NCBI RefSeq assembly: GCF_002925845.1
Contig: NZ_PDNI01000058.1
Coordinates: 412,440 to 476,439 of the forward strand
Source: Roseovarius nitratireducens
Lineage (GTDB): Bacteria > Pseudomonadota > Alphaproteobacteria > Rhodobacterales > Rhodobacteraceae
DNA: 64,000 nucleotides
Reading direction: 5' to 3'
Both the position numbers and the translations under genes were made by a program. Below are positions 15,520-27,500 of the stretch, piece by piece. How positions within the stretch are numbered: the first letter of the stretch is position 1; each line of letters starts with the position of its first letter. The notes under the pieces are model-generated. The model made no database searches and was not told the DNA's origin. It saw only the letters and a program-made list of their open reading frames with translations.

Positions 15520-18500
15520 GTGGCACGCAAGAACGTCTTTGCGCTCGATCCCGTCGAATATGAGCTTGAACGTCAGGAGGCCCAACGCCAGGGCCGCGGC
15601 ATTTTCGAGGAAAAGAAGCCGAAGGCGCCCGCGCCCGCGCTCAAGCCCGACGGATCGCCGGATTACGGGCGGATTGCCACGGACACGCAGGTCCCGCGCA
15701 ACCTCATCATTGCCCTCACCGACGCCGCCGGTCTCAAGAATGGCGCACAGAAAGGCGCATTCGCCACCGAGGCCGCCAGCCGGATCGGGCAGGAAATGGC
15801 CGCGGGAAAGGATGCGCGCGCCGCGCTGGCGTCCATTCTGGGCGAGGATGCGCCGGTCGATGACCTGATCAAGGCGGCCAAGGCCGTGCCGGAATACGAC
15901 CGGATCGGGACCGAAGGGGACGAGGCGGCGCAGGCCGATCCCACGGAAAGTGGATCGGCGCTCGGCGATGCCGGAAAGCAGTTCGCAGGCGGCGTCGCAA
16001 AGGGCTCTGGCGCGTCGGTCGAGGGCTTCGGCCTTCTGCGCACCAGCCGCCTTTACGACCCGCTGAACCTCATCAACGACGAGGGCAAGGAGCGCGTCGG
16101 CGAAGCCACCCGATCCGTTGCCGATGCCATGCGGGAGTGGGGCGAGGAAACGCAGGCCGGTGTCAGCCCGCAAAGCCTTGAGGCCATCAAGGGGAGCACG
16201 CCCGATGGCGACCTCTTCAAGCCGTCCACCTGGTCGCTTGGGGAGAAGCCGTCGCTGCGCGGATACGCGATGCTCACGATGGACGTGCTGGGCTCGCTCG
16301 CCCCGGTTGTCGTGTCGTCGGTGATCGGCACGCCGGGCGCGGGTGCGGCGGTCGGCGGGATGCAATCCGGTGGTGCGGGCGCGGAGATGGCGCGCGAGAT
16401 CGTCCAGAGCGCCGCGAAGGAGCGCGTGGAAGGCCCGGACGGCGAAATGATCTCGCGCCTCGAGGCCGACAGTTCCTATTACCGAGATCTGCGCGAACAG
16501 GGCGAGAGCCACGAGGTCGCGGTTCAGAAGACGACCGAGGCGGCAGAACGGCTCGCCGCGCTCTACGCCGCGCCCATCGGTGCGCTTGGTGGTGCATTCA
16601 CCGGGACCCTTGTCACGGGCGGCATGCGCGGGCTGGCAGGGAGATCGGCCGCAACGCGCGTGGGCGGTGGTGCCGCGCTCGGGGCCGCCGAGGAATCGGC
16701 GCAAGAGGTTGCCGAGGGCATGGCGGCCAAGGCCGGGGCAGGGCAGGCCGCCGGCATGGATGTCGATGTGACCGAAGGCACCTTCGGCGACGCGATCCTG
16801 GGCGCACTCGGCGGCGGCCCGGTCGGCGCAGTAGGCGGGATTGCCACCGAGGGCCCCGCGACGCGAGACGAAGACGACGAGACCCCGCCACCCGCGCAAC
16901 TGCCACCTCCTGACACACCGCCCCTGCCGTCACCTGAGCCCACCGGCCCCATCGGGCGGGCTGCGCAGAAGGCCCCGGGTATGCTGACCGGCGATTTCGA
17001 GGAAGGCACGCGCATCACGGTGCAAGGACAGGGGAGCAACCCGTTCGAGGCCGAGTTCGTGGAGGAAACGCCCAACGGCGTGCGCCTGCGCGACGAGACC
17101 GGCCCCATCCTGATCCCGCGCCAGGACATCGAGAGCGGCGCGGTCCAGATCGGGCAGGCCGAGCGCCGCACGCCCACCGGCATGTTCCCCGACATGAAGC
17201 CCGGGGCCGAGGTGGCGCTGCGCGACGCGGACGGGCGGGACTATACCGGCGTGTTCCTGCGTGAGGATGAGGGTGGCGTTGCGGTGCGGATCGCGGGGCA
17301 GGAGATTACCCTGTCGCCGCAGGAGTTCGACGAGGCCCGCGACGCGGCGCAGCGCGACGAAACCGACGCTCCGAAGGAGGCAGAGGCGCAGGATCAAGGC
17401 GCGGACGAGGCGGGAGCAGCCATCGAAATCCCCGAGGGCGTGGACCCGGGCGAGGTCGAGCAGATCGCGTCGGACCTGATCAACGAACAGGACATGGACC
17501 GCCCGAGCGCCGAGGCGCAGGCGATCCAGACGATCCAGCAGCGCATGGAGGAAGAGCGCGCCGCCGAAGAGCAGGCGGCGATCCCCGGCGCGCAGGACAT
17601 GGCCGAACAGGGCGAGGTCACGCCGCCCGATGAGGGGCAGGCACAGGGGGAGGTCGCCCCGGTCGAGCCCCAGCCGCCCGCGTCGGTCGAGGGTGTCGAC
17701 CCTGACCTCGACACCCCCCAATCCCCCGAGCTTCAAGCGGAGTGGTGGAAGAGCCTGCCCCGTCTGCGCAAGGCGGCGAAAGATATCGGAATGACCAAGG
17801 AGGCGCTGGCCGACGAATGGTCCGACAAGGGCGCGCTCACCGCCGCCGTGGACGCCGAGCTTGGTCGCCTCGGCGACACCGCGCAGCAATCGGGCCTGTC
17901 CCAAAATCCGGCACAGGAGCCCGAGAACGTCGATGACATCGACGTGGACGCCCTGATCGGCCAGAACCTTGATGAAATGGACGCTGAGGATGCCGCGCTT
18001 GTGGGTGATGAAAGCAACACAAGCGGCGTTGTGGAACAGGAACAGGGGGAAGGTGAACCACAAACTGACGAGGCCGACCCTGCCGCCGACATCGAACAGG
18101 CCGCGCAGGAGACCGAGGAAAACCCCACGCCCGCGCAGGCCGAGGCCGAGAATTACAAGACCGGAAAAGCCGAGTGGCAGGGGCGCACGCTCTCCATCGA
18201 GAACCGCAAGGGCTCTATGCGCCGCAAGGTCGGCCCCGACGGCGAAACCGCGTGGGAGGTCGAAATGCCCGCCCATTATGGCCGCATTCTCAAGACCGAG
18301 GGTGCGGATGGCGATCACGTCGATTTCTACATGGGCGACAACCCCGCCTCGGAATCGGTCTGGGTGATCGACCAGATGGACGCGGACACGGGCCGCTACG
18401 ATGAGCACAAGGTGATGCTGGGCTTCGACAACGCCAATGCGGCGGCAGAGACCTACATGGACGGGTTCAGCGACGGCAAGGGGCCGGATCGCCTGGGCGG

Positions 18501-21500
18501 TATGCGCAAGATGAGCGTGACCGGGTTCAATGAATGGCTCGAGGGCGACACGACCGCGCCGGTGACACCGATGGCGAAACGGCAGGACAAGGACGCGGCG
18601 CAGGCAGGGGATGACACGAACCCGAAGGGCCCGCGCGTTGTCGTGAACGAGGTGGGGGCAGATGGGCTGACAGAGAGCGAGCGCGCCGCAGGAAAAGCGC
18701 CGCTCGACCTTGTGACGGTCACGGACGTCTACGGCGACACTCACCGGGTCAGTAAACGCACGCTCGACTCGGATCGCCCCATGCTGCGCCGCTTCAATGC
18801 CAATGGCGAAGAAATCGACGGCTCGCTCCTGTCGCGCGATAATATCGACACAGACGGGACGGGGGTCACTGCCACCTTTGCTGATAGCCCTGTGATCGGC
18901 GGTGGCCGCACAGCAGACAAACCCCTTGCCAGTGAAGCCGCGATAAAGCGTGCGATCAGAAAGCGGGGGCAGAAGGTCGAGGATTTCGATATTCAGGAGG
19001 TCAACGGCGGCTACCTGGGTGTTCGGAAGACCGGGTCAGAAGCCGCCGAGGCCGAGGCGGCGGGGTGGACCGAGGACGCCACGCCGCCTGATGAGCCGCA
19101 GCCGCGCGAAGCGGAAAGCGTTGACGTGCGGACACTTCCCGGCAAACACGGCAAGGTGGACACCAACCTTGTGAAGATCAACATGCGGAAGTGGCCGGAG
19201 GGCTATGACGTAACAGGGTCATACGATATTCCCGGCTTTGCTGGCGGCACCCTTTCCACGCCTTACCGCCAGTTCTATCCCACCAAGCACGAAGCGGCGG
19301 CGGCAGCGCTGAAAATGAGCGTTGGCCGCAATACATTCCCCGATGAGCCCCGCGCTCCGTTCCCGACCCAAAAGCATGTGTCGGATGGAAGGAAGATTCG
19401 TCAATTCCTAGAAGAGTTGGCGACCCCGGAAGCGTGGGCCGCCGAGGTCGAGGCTGAAAGTCCAAGTGTATCGATTGAACAGGACGCGGAAAATCGCTCC
19501 ACTTCGACCGGCGACGCCCCCGCAGAGACCGTCGAGGATATCGACGTCGATGCGCTCATCAGCGAGAACCTTGACCAGATGGAGGCCGAGGATGCCGCCG
19601 AATCCGAAGCGTCCACGAGCGACGAGCAGCGCATCACAGACAGCTTCCTCGAGGCATTCCGCGCCGGGGAACGGTTCGCGCGCATCACGCAGGCCCGCAA
19701 GCGCGCGGGCGAGGCGCTGGGACGCGATATCGAGGTCTCGGATTTCACGATGCTCGAGGAAGCGATCGAGGCCGCCGTCGTCATGCGGGCGCGCGAGATC
19801 GTCGCGGGCGAGAGCGATCCCGTCACCGTCTATGCCGACCTTCTCGACCTCTACGACGCGCAGCCGATCCTGTCGGAGCGCACGCCCGAGAAGATGCGCA
19901 ATCAGGCATATTCCACGCCCGCCCCGCTGGCCTATGTCGCCTCGCGGCTCGTCGGGATCGGCGACCGGACGCGCGTTGTAGAGCCGTCGGCGGGCAACGG
20001 GATGCTCCTGATCGAGGCCGCGCCCGAGAACGTGCAGGCCAACGAGTTGCAGCCGCACCGCGCTGCACAGTTGGAGCGCATCTTCCCCGGTTCCGTGAGC
20101 CAGGGCGATGCGATGGACATGACGGCCGCACCGTTCGACGTGCTGATCACCAACCCGCCTTTCGGGCGCGTCATGAACGAGGACACGCGCCAGAAGAAGG
20201 AGTGGGCCTTCGGCGACACGGGCGTCAAGACCAAGGAAATTGATCACGCGATGGCGTATCGCTATCTCGAACAGATGCCCGACGATGGCCGCGCCGTCCT
20301 GATCGTGGGCTCCGTGAAAAAAACCGGGGACCGCAAGAAGAATTACCAGGAGCGGTCGAAACTCACCTTTTACAAGACCCTTTTCGACCATTACAATGTA
20401 ACCGAGCACTTCACGGTCAATGGCGACCTCTACAAGCGGCAGGGTGCGGCATGGCCGGTCGATGTGATCGTGATCGACGGGCGCGCGCCCTCTGCCCGCG
20501 CCTATCCGATGGCAGAGCCGCCCGAGGTTCTTTCGACCTGGGCCGAGATTGGAAGGAAGCTGAACGATGCCCCTGACGTGGACACCACCGGGCGCGGACC
20601 CGGTGACGCAGTCGGTGGAGGTGCCGAAGGCGATGGACCTGACGGTGGAGCAGTATCACCAACTGGTGATGCAGCGGGTCAACCGGATGCGGGACGAAGC
20701 GACCGACCCAGCGGATCGCGCGGCACTGGCGGACTTTCTGTCGAACCGGGGCGCGGAGCCCGCGGCGACACTGGTGGGGATGGTGAACCAGTTGGAGGAA
20801 ACGGCCAACCTGCCGTGGAGCCTGACGCCGCCCCGGACGTTTCCGGTGAAGAAGGAAGACCTGAAACTGGAACGGATGGAGCGTCCGAACCTGTCGGCGT
20901 TTCTGAACGCCATCGAGAGCCGGGGGGCGTAGGGCCCCGCACCGCCGGTCAGGCGGCGCAGGAGGGCGTCCAGAAGACCGGCGATGCCGTGAAGGACGCC
21001 GGGGCCGCGATCAAGGCCATCCTCAACGCAAAGATCGACCCCAACAAGACCGGGGCGATGGGTGCGGGCTTCCTGCAAGACGTCTACGAGCAGATCGAGC
21101 CGCACCTGAAATCCGCTTGGGACAACGTCACGGGCGCGGCCAAGGATTTCAAGGAGGCGGTGGGGCTGTTCCTGCGCGCCGTGCGCGAGCAGATGGGCCT
21201 GACCACCGCCGAGTTGCGCAACCTGCAACCCTACCTCGCGAAATTCGTGGAAGACGCGAAAGCCGCATGGGGCAAGCCGAAGTCCGAGCGTGGCCCGGCG
21301 CGCGAGAACACCGAGGCCGAGACAGACTTTCAGGTGGCCTACCAGCCACGCTCGTCGGCACAGTTCCGGATCGGCTCCCTGGTCCCGCGCGCGATGGAGC
21401 AGGCCGCCCAGGAGGCGCTGGACAAGATCGAGGCCAAGCACGGCCCCGTTGACAAGTATGTCGCGAGCGAGCTGGGCTATGATCTCGACGACATGCTGGG

Positions 21501-24500
21501 CACGCCCGAAAAGAAGGGGTATTTCGCCGCCGAGCAGGTCGATGCGCTGGCTCTGGCGATCAACAACGTCAGTCAGGGCAAGGGCTTCATCATTGGCGAT
21601 CAGACCGGAATCGGCAAGGGCCGGTTCGTGGCGGCCATGCTGCGTCATGCCGAGAAACAGGGGAAGATCCCGATCTTCGTGACCGAGAAACCCGGTCTCT
21701 ATGCCGACATGGTGCGCGATCTGCGCGATATAGGCATGGCCGACGCGCAGGACGGGATCATCGCGACGAACAACACGCTCGACGCCATCCCGATCACGGG
21801 GCCGGATGACACCTTTACCAGGGCGGCACCGAAGGAGCGAAAGGCTCTCTTCAACGCGCTGATGTCGGGAAAGCTGCCCGAAGGCAAGCGGTTCGTGTTC
21901 ACCACCTACGACCAGATGCAGACCGCGCAGGGCAAGTGGCCCGAGCGCGCCAACGCGATCCGCGCTGCGGCCCCCAATGCCGTCATCATCATGGATGAAA
22001 GCCACAACGCGGGCGGCAGCGCGGGCGCGTCCCGCAACGTGCGAGAGCCCGGCGCGATGCCGGAGAACCGTGCCGAGTTCTTCCGCGACCTGGTCGATAT
22101 GAGCGCGGGATCGGTGTTCTCGTCGGCGACCTACGCCAAGAACCCCACGGTCATGTCGCTCTACCGCTCGACCAACCTGAGCCTTGCGCTGCCAGAGGGC
22201 AGCCGCATGGACGATCTCGGCCCGGCCATCGAGCGCGGCGGCGTGCCCCTGCAACAGGTGATTGCCAATGCCATCGCGGGCGACGGCCAATACCTGCGGC
22301 GTGAGAAATCCTTTGCCGGGATCGACTTCAACTTCACGCACGAGCTCGGCGACGACAACCCGATCAAGGTGGATCGGGATATGGCCATCAACGTCTCGCA
22401 GGTGATGGGCGAGATCGCGATGTTCGACTCCGAGGTCATGTCTGGCGTGCGCGAGAGCTTCATCGCGCAAATCCAGGGTGAGGGCCTGATGGCGGGCAAT
22501 GACGGATTCGTCGGCCCGGATTCGATCTCCAAGACCAGCGACAACCCGTTTGCGTCGAGCTTTCACAACCTCGTCAGCCAGTTCCTTCTCGGCGTGAAGG
22601 TGAACGAGGTCGCCGACATGGCGATCAACAAATGGAAGGCCGGCGAGAAGCCCATCCTCGGCGTGATGAACGTCAACTCGTCGGTGATAAACGAGTACAT
22701 GGCCGTGAATGGCATTCATGAGGACGGCCAGGAGGTCGATCTGAATTTCACGACCATCGTGGACCGCTACCTCGAGCGCCTGCGCCGCATCAAGATCGAG
22801 AAATCCGACAACACGCAGTTCTACTACACCATGACCGACGCGGACATGGGCGACGCCGCCGCGGCGGAAATGCGGCGGGTGCGCGATCTGATCTACAGCC
22901 TGCCGATCGAGGACATGCCTGGATCGCCTGTCGATGCGATGCTCGACCGGATGCGCGCGGCGGGTATGAAGGTCGATGAGATCACGGGCCGCAGCACCGT
23001 GATCGAGGACGGCCGCCGCGCCACACGCTCGCCGGGGCAGGGCGAGAACAAGCGCCGAATGAACGAGTATAATTCCGGCGCGCTCGATGGGCTGGTGATA
23101 TCGTCATCCGGGGCGACGGGCTTTTCCATGCACGCGACCGACGCACCGAACAACGACGGCAAAAAGCGGCACATGATCATCGCCCAGCCCCATGCCGATA
23201 TCAACGTGTTCATGCAGATGCTCGGGCGCATCAACCGCACCGGCCAGACCGTGTTGCCGGAATACACGCTCGCAGTCTCCAACCTGTCGCTCGAGCGGCG
23301 CGTGGCGGCGATCCTGTCGAAGAAGATGGCGTCGCTCAACGCCAACACGACAGCCGCGAAGCGTGGGGCGACGTCGCTCGGCGATGGCGCGGATTTCATC
23401 AACGAGGTGGGCGATCACGTCGTGCGCCGCTACCTTGCCGACAACAATGATCTCGCCATCAGGACGGGCCTTGTCGAGGGCGATGCCGACGGTGACCAGA
23501 ACGGCAAGATCGAGGGCATTGCCAAGAAGCTGACCGGGCGGTTCGCGTTTCTGCACCCCGACGAGGTGGACCGGCACTACGAGGCCATCGGCTCGGCGTT
23601 CCGTGACTACATGGCGCAACTCGAGGTCGAGGGCAGCAACCCCCTCGAGGCGAAAACCCTCGACCTCGAGGCGAAGACCATCAGTTCTTTTGTGCTGTCC
23701 GAGGGTCATGGCACTGATAGCCTTCTCGATGCCGATCTGACGCTCGAGAAGATCGACGCCAAGAAACCGGGCAAGCCGTACACCGCGCAGCGTGTCGATG
23801 AGCTCGTCAACGAAGGGCTCGACGGCAAGACCCCGGATGCGTGGTTGAAAGATGCACAGGACGCGCTCGACGCGAAGATGCCCGCCTACCAGACCAAGCT
23901 CGAAGAGGACAAGGCGGATCGTGAGAAGAGGCTGGCCGCCGCGCAAGACACCGCGAGGCAGGCCGAGGCCGCGATCCCACGGCTGGAAGAATCCCTCGAG
24001 AAGGCAAAGGTTGCGCGCGACGAGGTGAACGCGGCGGACGACGACGCCAGAAAGGCGGCGGCGGATGCCGTCAAGAAGGCCGACAAGGCGCTCTCGCAGG
24101 CGCGGCGTCACGTCACCAAGACCAAGCGGGACGTCGAGAAGGCGGCCGCGCTCATCGAGGACGTCGAAAACCGCATGAAGCGGCAGGAGCAGGCGGTCGC
24201 GAGCATCAAGACGGCGCTGGAAGGCGTTGTCCCGGGGGCGACATACCGCATCACGACACCGTCCTTTGACACTCCGGCGGTGGTGATCGAGACCGATCTG
24301 TCCCAGCAGGGGGCAAACCCGACAGCGGCGGGCGCAATCCGCGTGCGCTTTGCCGTGGCCGACAACATGCGCGAGATCGCCTTCTCGCTCAACCAGATCA
24401 TGAACCAGAGCGCCGAGGCGAACATCACGCCTGATCCCAACCTCAACTGGAAACCGGCGTTCACGGCGGGGCAGAGCGTGTCGCGCGAGCAGCGGTGGAT

Positions 24501-27500
24501 GGCGACAGGCAACCTTATCGCCGGGGTCGACCGCTTCAAGAACAGCACCGGGCAGATCGTGATCTACACGACCGCTGATGGGCGTCAGCGCACCGGGCTT
24601 CTCATGCCCAAGAAATTCGACCCAGCACAGGAGTTGGACAAGGAGGACGTCCGTTTCCCCGACACCGCGACGGCGGCCGCGTTCCTGCAACAGTATGATG
24701 CGGTTCTGAAAACCGCCGACAAGAACGTGAGTTTCCAGCAGGACGGCGCCGACTTCAAGCTCCGCGTGGGCAAGGCGCGGGGCCGGGCCTTCTTCTTGCT
24801 CAAGGCGGTGCAGTCCTACATCCGCGATTTCCGTGACACCGGGAAGGGCTATGTGGGCCGGATCAATCGCGGTGATCTGAAAACCGTGCTCGACATCTAT
24901 GCCGATAATCTCGGGGTGTCCTATGTCGCTGACAATTTCAAGGATGCGGCGCGCGAGGTTTCCGGGCAGGAAACCCCTGATTTCGAGGCCGGGGCGGGCA
25001 GCGAGGTAAAGGCCGCACGCGGGCGGCGCGCAGGCGCGGGGAGCACGACCTTCACGGAAGAAGGCGCGCGCCAGTTGCGCAATGACCTCGAGGCCGAGCT
25101 TTCGCGGTTCGTCAAGTCCGGTCGGATAAAGCTGCGCCTGGCCGGCGGCTTTACATATGGCGGCTTCACTCTCGACGGGTTCTTCTACGACAACGTGATC
25201 GGTGTTGGCGCCAAGGCCCCGGAGGGGCCGATGGGCATTCTGCGCCACGAGATCATCCACGCGCTCCGCAGCAAGGAGCTTTGGGGCCGTGATTACGGCC
25301 TGTTCACCAAGGACGAATGGCGCACGCTGGCCAAGGCTGCCCGGCGCATCCCGCATATCCGCGAGCGTGTCGAGCGTGAGTATGCCGATCTGAACACCGC
25401 GGGCCAGACCGAGGAAATGATCGCCGAAATGTTCCGCGAGTGGATGCAGGAGCGCGAGACGCGCAGCGAGGCGGGCAAGGCCCTCGACAAGCTGCGCCGG
25501 ATCATCGAGGCCATCGCGAACGCTCTGCGCCGCAACGGGGCGAACGAGGCCGCTCAGGTGATGGAGCGTATCCGTTCGGGCGAGGTTGGCGGGCGCGGCC
25601 CGGACGGCCCCGGTGGGCCAGGTGCTGGGGGCGTCAAGGCCAGCCGCCGTCGCTCCGACCCGTCATCGCCGCGCGGTGTGCCGCACCCCAAGCCCCGCCA
25701 GTGGCGCAAGAAGGGTGGTGACCTCTGGCGCGATTTCCTCTCCGATGCGATGGGGGGCGGCCCGCTTGGTAAATACAACCTCCTGGCGCTTGTTCCGGGC
25801 CGACCGCTCTTTGAAGAGCTCGGGCGCAACCTGCCCGGCGCACAGACCTATCTGCGTCTCAAGGAAAAGATGGACGCAATGCGCCAGGAGTGGCACGCCA
25901 AGACCGACACCGTGGCGCGCGAGTGGATCAAGCTGGGCAACCAGAATACCGAGGCCAATGGTCGCCTCATGGACCTCATGCACCGCGCGACGCTGGCTGG
26001 CGTGGACCCATCCAGGGACTTTGATCGCGGCAAGTATGACGATGATTTCGCCGATCAGCGCTACATGACGTGGCTGAACCTGCGCCGCGAGTTCGAGGCG
26101 CTGCCGCGAGACTATCAGCGCATGTTCCGCAAGGTGCGCAACGAATACAGCAACATGGCCGACGAGTTCGAGAAGGCCGTGATAGAGAACATCCAGACCG
26201 CGCAGAAGGTCGCCCTCAAGCGCGCCCAGAAGGCCCATGACAAGGAAATGCGTCGGATCACCGACGAGGGCCTGACCGGGCAGGAGAAGCAGGACGCCAT
26301 CGACGAGGCGAAGCACATGCTCGGCCAGGCGAAAGCCCGCATGGGCTGGGCGCAGAACGCGCGGGTAGCGGAATTGCGCGCGCAGTTCGAGTCCAACCGT
26401 CTCTCGGGGCCTTATTTCCCGCTGGCGCGTTTCGGCAAATATTTTGTGGCCGCACGCGACGAGAAAGGCCGGGTAGTCTCCTTCTCGCGGTTCGAGAAAC
26501 AGCGCCAGCAGCGCGACGAGGCGAAGCGCATGGAAGCCGAGGGCTACGAGGTGGAGCGCGGCGTGCTGGGCGAGAGCGACGCAGATCTCAAGAAGATGGT
26601 CGATCCGTCCTTCGTGGCCGATATCGAGAACCTTCTGGGGACGTGGGATGTGGACCCGGCCGTCATGGACACGGTCTGGCAGAAATGGCTGGAAACGCTG
26701 CCGGATCAGTCGATCCGCACCAGCCGCATTCACCGCAAGGGCCAATCGGGTTTCAGCAAGGATGCGCTGCGCGCCTTCACCCACCATATGTTTCACGGGG
26801 CACACCAACTGGCCCGCCTGAAATACGGGCTACAGATGGAGGACGCGGTCAGCGACGCCTACGACGAGGCCGCCCTGAGCCGCGACGCGAACCGCGCGAC
26901 GCTCGTGGTCGACGAAATGAACCGCCGCCACCAGTACACGATGCAACCCAACGTCGCGCCGTGGGCCAGCGGGATCACGTCTTTGGCGTTCGTTTGGTAT
27001 CTCGGGGCAACCCCGGCAGCGGCGATGGTCAACATGACGCAGACGACCGTCATGGGCGTGCCGCTGATGCGCGCCGCCTTCCAGGGCACCAGCATTGGCG
27101 AGATCGGCAAGCAGTTGGGCAAGGCCAGCATGGATTTTGTGCAAGGCCGGGGGTCCGCCGACAACTCGCCGCGCCTCACCGAGGATGAAAAGGCCGCACT
27201 CGACGAAGCCTACCGCCGGGGCACGATCGACAAGACGCAGGCGCACGAGCTCGCGAGTGTGGCCGAGACCGGGATCGAGTATAGCGGGACGCGCGAGAAG
27301 ATCATGCGGTTCTTCTCCTATATGTTCCACAAGGCCGAGGTCTTTAACCGAGAGGTCACGTTCCTCGCCAGCTATCGCCTCGCGCGCGACAAGGGGCTCA
27401 TGCAGGAGAAGGCCATCGACCGCGCCGCCTCGCTGACGTGGAAAATCCATTTCGACTACCAGGGCAGTTCCCGCGCCCGGTTCATGCAACCGGATTTTGC

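Noticed and set aside
13444-16899. Very long minus-strand open frame (1151 codons)
   Set aside because: It runs antisense to three well-supported phage genes and across a terminator; its composition is the mirror of GC-rich codons. No ribosome site or domain.
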